Part shown: one piece after another, positions 4,855-7,829 of the stretch | Layout: the number at the start of each line of letters is the position of its first letter | How positions within the stretch are numbered: position 1 is the stretch's first letter | Assembly (NCBI GenBank): GCA_013813825.1 | Contig: JACCRA010000625.1 | Coordinates: 1-7,829 of the forward strand | Source: Pyrinomonadaceae bacterium | Lineage (GTDB): Bacteria > Acidobacteriota > Blastocatellia > Pyrinomonadales > Pyrinomonadaceae | Direction of reading: 5' to 3' | DNA: 7,829 nucleotides | Notes under the pieces: model-generated | The model's database searches: none | Seen by the model: the letters and a program-made list of their open reading frames with translations, nothing else | What the model was told of the DNA's origin: nothing | Position numbers and translations under genes: made by a program

Positions 4855-5619
4855 CTACCACCCGCCCGCCGCGGTGCTTGAATTAGCTTTGACAAGGGTA
4901 ACTGCTCTGTCGAATGACAAACCTTCGGTCATCTGATAGTGCCAATGCTCTTTTTTCGATGGCTCGCGCCCCCACCCTTCCTTTGCGGGTATCCGCTCCC
5001 ACCCAAACCTTCCGGCAGCAGCCGTAAAGTCGAACACGTATGCAGACACCCGTCCGACATTGTCGGTATGCAGGTCGGTTTTAATACCGAGCGACCCATC
5101 TTGCTTTTCGCACAGGAGGTATGTCCGCCAATAAGTGCGTCTTGACATATATTCACGGACGAGCAATACGCGAGAGTCTTCTTGATTGTAGTCAAACGCA
5201 TCGCCGCTTTTATGTCGGCTGTTATATATAACGCCGGGTTTGGTCGGCCTGTCAGCCTCGTCCCTCATCATGTCACCGACTCTAGCTAAGAAGTCGAATC
5301 CCGCGCCAGCGATGACAGATTGGCGTAAGGCTTGAAAGCTATTCGCCGGATTTCCGCTTCGCAAGTAGGGTAATGGGGCCACCACGTTTATGCGGTGACT
5401 ACCCCGCTGTGACGGCCCGCTATTATTCACCAGCGGATTCCTTGCCGCACTGATTCTTGCGTTCCGTTCGCTGCTAACCTCAGGGCTTCTAACCTTCCAA
5501 GGGTTAATTAGGCAGGAAATTGCAGTAGAAAAGACGAAAAGAAATATGATGACGCGCCTACACCTTTCATAGGGCGCTCTATGGTAATCATACTTTACCG
5601 CAGGGTACGTCATCTGCAT
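4855..5619 (-). CDS. Membrane-anchored M15-type zinc peptidase (D-Ala-D-Ala carboxypeptidase-like)
   Basis: This 254-residue protein has a short basic N-terminus, one hydrophobic segment (about 22-38, VIIFLFVFSTAISCLI) and a linker. The catalytic domain spans roughly 85-245. It carries the M15 signature SxHxxGxAxD as SRHKSGDAFD (134-143), giving Zn ligands H136 and D143. It also carries ExxH as EHWH (224-227), giving catalytic Glu224 and ligand H227. M15 enzymes of the VanX/VanY type cleave peptide-stem ends of peptidoglycan, so activity in the periplasm on cell-wall peptides is expected. The exact bond is not predictable. The N-terminal segment is an anchor or uncleaved signal; AISC resembles a weak lipobox. 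It lies 72 nt downstream of the SPOR-protein gene with no terminator between, so a two-gene operon is likely, ending at the hairpin at 4770-4806. No Shine-Dalgarno sits at the chosen ATG, and a second ATG two codons in is equally possible. Confidence 0.75.
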   Translation of the reverse strand: MQMTYPAVKYDYHRAPYERCRRVIIFLFVFSTAISCLINPWKVRSPEVSSERNARISAARNPLVNNSGPSQRGSHRINVVAPLPYLRSGNPANSFQALRQSVIAGAGFDFLARVGDMMRDEADRPTKPGVIYNSRHKSGDAFDYNQEDSRVLLVREYMSRRTYWRTYLLCEKQDGSLGIKTDLHTDNVGRVSAYVFDFTAAAGRFGWERIPAKEGWGREPSKKEHWHYQMTEGLSFDRAVTLVKANSSTAAGGW

Positions 5620-5691
5620 CGGATGTGAGATAAATTAATCCTCTATATTAGAAGCTTCTTTTCAACTGTCTATAACGTCAGGAAATCACAC

Positions 5692-6654
5692 TTACCGGCC
5701 GGATTTGATATACGCCTCCGGAACCGCCGGACGTACTTTGTTCAATACATTCTTTGCCGCGACGAACGAGTAAGGCCCCATCACGACCGCTAACAGACCG
5801 TTCTTTAAGTTTGGGTAATCGTTAGTGTCAACAATGCGGGCGTCAACCCCCGACCTGCGGATCAAACTAAGATGCTGATTTGCTTTTACATGCTCTGACT
5901 TGGAGAAGGTTCTAAGGATAACAAACCAAGCTTCGTTAGATGAAGGTGTGGGCAGCGCTCTTTGTCCGGTAGTGTCTCCTTCTGGCTGAACTTGTATTGC
6001 ACCGAGATCAATCGGCGTAACCGACGCGAGTCTAAATGAGTTTAGAAAGCGATTTACCAGAGGGCTGCTATTGTGAGTGCCGGACGCCACGGCGATATAG
6101 AATCTCTCACCCGCATTAAAGAAACGCAACATCCCGCTTCGATTGCGAATACGAATAATATATTCACGGCCGTTGTGACCGTTAAGCGTTAGGTCGCGTT
6201 GATAGGTTGCTTCGACGGTGTTAACGTTTCCTACTACATCGTCTAACGGTGAGGCAGGAACCAGCTTGGCATAGAAGTTCAACATCAGCGTGTAAGCCAA
6301 GTCTGCCATTTCACTTTCCAGCCCGCTGACAGAAAGCACTGCGTAGTCCACCCCGTCGGCGGCGAGTCCGTAAAAACGTATATCCACAGTCTTTTCATTA
6401 ATTGTTAGTCTTTCTATACCTATTTTAGGTTGTCTCGGTAGTTTAACTGTGAACTCTTCATCGGCGGGAGCGGCTCTCACCCAAGTGTCCTGTGTCACAC
6501 GTGGGGTCGAAAGAAATGAATAAATTCTGGTCGTTTGCGCTGTAGCTAACTGTGCCGTGATGAGAATAAAGCAGGACGGAAGTAGTGCCACCTTCGCTAG
6601 TCGTCTTTGCTGCATATAAATCATTTTCCTCATCAGAAAGCAGGAAGGATGCAC
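5692..6654 (-). CDS. Secreted protein with C-terminal SPOR-like domain
   Basis: The longest frame gives 320 residues from a GTG. A better start is ATG at codon 11 (6624), which has GAGG just upstream, or codon 14 (6615). Either gives a clean signal peptide: basic QQRRLAK, hydrophobic VALLPSCFILITAQLA, and cleavage after ATA near residue 39. The mature middle part (about 56-210) begins FTVKLPRQPKIGI and ends 'GERFYIAVASG...VNRFLNSFRL', a secreted-domain pattern I associate with Acidobacteriota proteins of unknown function. Residues about 241-320 (AWFVILRTFSK..., LIRRSGVDARIV..., LLAVVMGPYSFVAAKNVLNK) have the layout of a SPOR domain. SPOR domains bind denuded glycan strands of peptidoglycan, often at division sites. 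The M15 peptidase gene follows directly, which suggests a joint envelope role. The SPOR call is by pattern and is fairly but not fully secure. Confidence 0.75.
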   Translation of the reverse strand: MHPSCFLMRKMIYMQQRRLAKVALLPSCFILITAQLATAQTTRIYSFLSTPRVTQDTWVRAAPADEEFTVKLPRQPKIGIERLTINEKTVDIRFYGLAADGVDYAVLSVSGLESEMADLAYTLMLNFYAKLVPASPLDDVVGNVNTVEATYQRDLTLNGHNGREYIIRIRNRSGMLRFFNAGERFYIAVASGTHNSSPLVNRFLNSFRLASVTPIDLGAIQVQPEGDTTGQRALPTPSSNEAWFVILRTFSKSEHVKANQHLSLIRRSGVDARIVDTNDYPNLKNGLLAVVMGPYSFVAAKNVLNKVRPAVPEAYIKSGR

Positions 6655-6677
6655 CGAGAGAACAGGCGCTTGGGCAA

Positions 6678-6704
6678 ATCATATATCGCTTAAAATGGTG
6701 TCAA
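6678..6704 (-). promoter_or_regulatory. Candidate promoter of the SPOR-M15 operon
   Basis: On the minus strand a perfect TTGACA (6704-6699) is followed by TATGAT (6683-6678) with a 15-nt spacer, shorter than ideal. The start site would be near 6671, leaving a leader of about 45 nt to the ATG at 6624. Confidence 0.45.
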
Positions 6705-6784
6705 TCTATATCCGGCATAGAAATGAGATTTACAGAATTCACTTCCAAATTTCTTGTGGCGGTTCACAATTATTATTGCGCAAC

Positions 6785-6812
6785 ATATTGATTATCCCTT
6801 TCCGGTCAATAT
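6785..6812. promoter_or_regulatory. Inverted repeat ATATTGA-N14-TCAATAT
   Basis: The 7-bp arms at 6785-6791 and 6806-6812 are perfect inverse copies separated by 14 nt. The dimension suits a dimeric regulator's operator. It lies upstream of both flanking genes. Confidence 0.35.
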
Positions 6813-6924
6813 CAAGATGGAAGACTTCTACGCTATTGTTCGCCATGAGTCAATAATCCTGTAAGACATGAAGGAAAGCGTCAAAACTAAGCTCTAGTAG
6901 CGGGTCTATACAAGCTGATTCACA

Positions 6925-6954
6925 TTGACTCCTAGGAGATGCTAGTGCTTATTA
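6925..6954 (+). promoter_or_regulatory. Weak promoter candidate for the coiled-coil gene
   Basis: TTGACT (6925-6930) and TTATTA (6949-6954) are 18 nt apart and lie 45 nt before the start codon. The -35 is good and the -10 is poor. Confidence 0.3.
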
Positions 6955-6985
6955 GCAGAGTAGAATGGTGGATTGTATTTAGCAT

Positions 6986-6991
6986 AAGGAG
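6986..6991 (+). promoter_or_regulatory. Shine-Dalgarno AAGGAG that fixes the start at 6999
   Basis: AAGGAG lies 7 nt before the ATG at 6999. It therefore selects this ATG over the in-frame ATG at 6939, which has no such site. Confidence 0.85.
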
Positions 6992-6998
6992 TACGGGT

Positions 6999-7259
6999 AT
7001 GACTGATTCAAAGGCGAAGCTGATGCAAGCTAAAAGCGGGTTTTATGATTCGCTGCAATATAATCCGGCGAACAAGAAAGAATTAGCCGACGAGTACAAG
7101 AACGAAATTAGGAACAGGATAGAGCGCCTTAGGGAACACTTGCACGCCCTTCAACAGAAAAAAGGTGGAAGCAGAAACACTAAAATAATTGAAGCCGTCA
7201 TGACGGAACTCCAACAGTTGGATAACGAGATAGAAAAGCTGCCGCTACTGGTTGAATAG
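6999..7259 (+). CDS. Small coiled-coil hypothetical protein
   Basis: This is an 86-residue, soluble, highly charged protein starting MTDSKAKLMQAKSGFYDSL. Residues about 25-80 are almost entirely helical in composition, with heptad-like spacing (IRNRIERLREHLHALQQKK, then IIEAVMTELQQLDNEIEKL). Two helices separated by the short basic turn KKGGSRNTK suggest a helical hairpin. I see no signal peptide, no DNA-binding motif and no known family. The start is set by a strong Shine-Dalgarno. A GC-rich hairpin follows the stop at once, so the gene stands alone. It is convergent with the M19 peptidase gene. A function cannot be named from the sequence. Confidence 0.75.
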   Translation: MTDSKAKLMQAKSGFYDSLQYNPANKKELADEYKNEIRNRIERLREHLHALQQKKGGSRNTKIIEAVMTELQQLDNEIEKLPLLVE

Positions 7260-7301
7260 AAAAAGCGGCGCAAAGCTCTTACCGCTCCGCGCCGCTTGTT
7301 T
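7258..7301. terminator. GC-rich hairpin terminator, probably bidirectional
   Basis: AAGCGGCGC (7263-7271) pairs perfectly with GCGCCGCTT (7289-7297) across a 17-nt loop. Rightward the tail is GTTT. Leftward the stem runs into TTTTCTA, a better T-tract. It closes the 86-residue gene and could also end the transcript of the M19 gene coming from the right. Confidence 0.65.
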
Positions 7302-7489
7302 CACCATCACAGCCCGCTTTTGGGGACGAACCATCGGGGAGCGGAAGCATTCAGCTTCAAGCCATCCATGTCCTCACCAAGACCACAGACAAAGTCTCTT
7401 CTGATTTTAATAAACATCTGTAGATTTTTTCAGCGCGCCTATGACTGCAAAGGTCATAACTGATATGGATGGTTAATGATAAAGTCTTC
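7302..7489. other. Convergent spacer with a small inverted repeat
   Basis: This spacer between the two convergent genes holds no reading frame I can support. TATGAC (7440-7445) and GTCATA (7453-7458) form a 6-bp inverted repeat without a T-tract. No clear separate terminator for the M19 gene is seen here. Confidence 0.4.
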
Positions 7490-7829
7490 TTAGCTAAGCG
7501 ATTCGGTCAGAACACGAATCCAATTCCCGCCTATAATCTTCTCGACTTCTCCTGCCTTGAAGCCGCCCCTTTCTAAAGCCGCATGAATCGTGTACATCCT
7601 TCGTATGTTATTCAGTTCCGGTATCGCAACGTGAGTCGGGCGTCTGTCAAAGCCAAGAACTCCCATCTTTGCTATTGCGTCCCACCAATCAAGGTAAGCC
7701 TTAACCGCTTCGCTATTGTTGTTCTTCGCCTTGATTAAGTTCGCCTCGCCAGAGAGCGGAAAGTCGTTCGAGATGCCGACCGCATCAATGCCGCCAATTT
7801 TGATTACATGGCGAATCTGTTTAACTAAC
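7490..7829 (-). CDS. Peptidase family M19 (membrane/renal dipeptidase-like), C-terminal 112 residues
   Basis: The frame is open from the right edge to the TAA at 7492-7490, so only the C-terminus is present. It contains IKIGGIDAVGISNDF, the late 'iGidhvGiGsDFdG' block of M19 dipeptidases with its conserved Asp. The closing part ERGGFKAGEVEKIIGGNWIRV matches 'L..rGys...i.KIlGgNflRVl'. The segment LDWWDAIAKMGVLGFDRRPTH between them is unusually shaped and may be an insert specific to this subfamily. M19 enzymes are dinuclear zinc dipeptidases that hydrolyse dipeptides, including D-amino-acid forms; most bacterial members are exported or cytoplasmic. Whether this one has a signal peptide cannot be seen. 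The zinc ligands lie outside the window. The family call is confident and the substrate open. Confidence 0.85.
   Translation of the reverse strand, partial: LVKQIRHVIKIGGIDAVGISNDFPLSGEANLIKAKNNNSEAVKAYLDWWDAIAKMGVLGFDRRPTHVAIPELNNIRRMYTIHAALERGGFKAGEVEKIIGGNWIRVLTESLS

Larger units (their letters stand above)
6655..6998. other. Divergent intergenic region between SPOR gene and coiled-coil gene
   Basis: No gene is supported in these 344 nt. The stretch contains the putative promoter of the SPOR gene (6678-6704, leftward), the inverted repeat at 6785-6812, and a weak rightward promoter plus ribosome-binding site for the 86-residue protein. Confidence 0.5.

Noticed and set aside
4929..5201. 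Second minus-strand frame within the M15 gene
   Set aside because: It overlaps the M15 catalytic domain in another frame and lacks any motif.
6458..6682. Minus-strand frame overlapping the N-terminus of the SPOR protein
   Set aside because: It is a shadow; the SPOR frame has a signal peptide and domain pattern.
7440..7458. Terminator of the M19 gene
   Set aside because: The 6-bp inverted repeat has no T-tract on either strand.

Overview
The window reads as ordinary chromosome of a free-living Gram-negative-type bacterium, interrupted by a patch of accessory DNA. Acidobacteriota, perhaps the Blastocatellia/Pyrinomonadaceae side, is my best guess. It rests on the style of the secreted SPOR protein, the broken 'KHG' hypothetical-protein family and the GspE/PilB-PilZ pair, so it is an inference and not a proof. 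Nearly all protein genes lie on the minus strand.

Left part (1-3500). The window opens in the first 58 codons of a restriction-modification protein (minus). A gene-poor stretch follows, with a terminator, GT-rich imperfect repeats, a sigma-54-like site and repeat copy A. Then come two minus-strand genes: a GspE/PulE/PilB-family assembly ATPase (1287-3068) and, downstream, a PilZ-domain c-di-GMP receptor (764-1078). Together they look like a small type IV pilus or secretion control unit. The leader of the ATPase gene carries phased repeats, an inverted repeat, and a 45-nt fragment that is exactly the 3' part (positions 32-76, with encoded CCA) of a tRNA-Cys. A 17-nt piece of this fragment recurs in direct orientation at 397-413. 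The two copies therefore bracket the pilZ-ATPase block like attachment sites.

Middle part (3500-4850). A strong hairpin terminator is followed by a decayed minus-strand gene of a widespread hypothetical family, broken by two frameshifts. Next is a self-contained tRNA-Arg(ACG) unit with a near-consensus promoter and its own terminator. A tiny plus-strand reading frame with a good ribosome-binding region seems to continue in another frame. A perfect 15-bp hairpin ends this part and serves as terminator for both sides.

Right part (4850-7829). Two adjacent minus-strand genes encode envelope proteins: a secreted protein with a C-terminal SPOR-like domain, then a membrane-anchored M15-type zinc peptidase. 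Both point to peptidoglycan work. A plus-strand gene for an 86-residue coiled-coil protein has a textbook ribosome-binding site and ends at a GC hairpin. The window closes inside the C-terminal part of a family M19 (renal-dipeptidase type) gene on the minus strand.

No CRISPR array, complete insertion sequence, integrase or transposase is visible. The observation most worth a second look is the tRNA-Cys-derived direct repeat around the pilZ-ATPase block.
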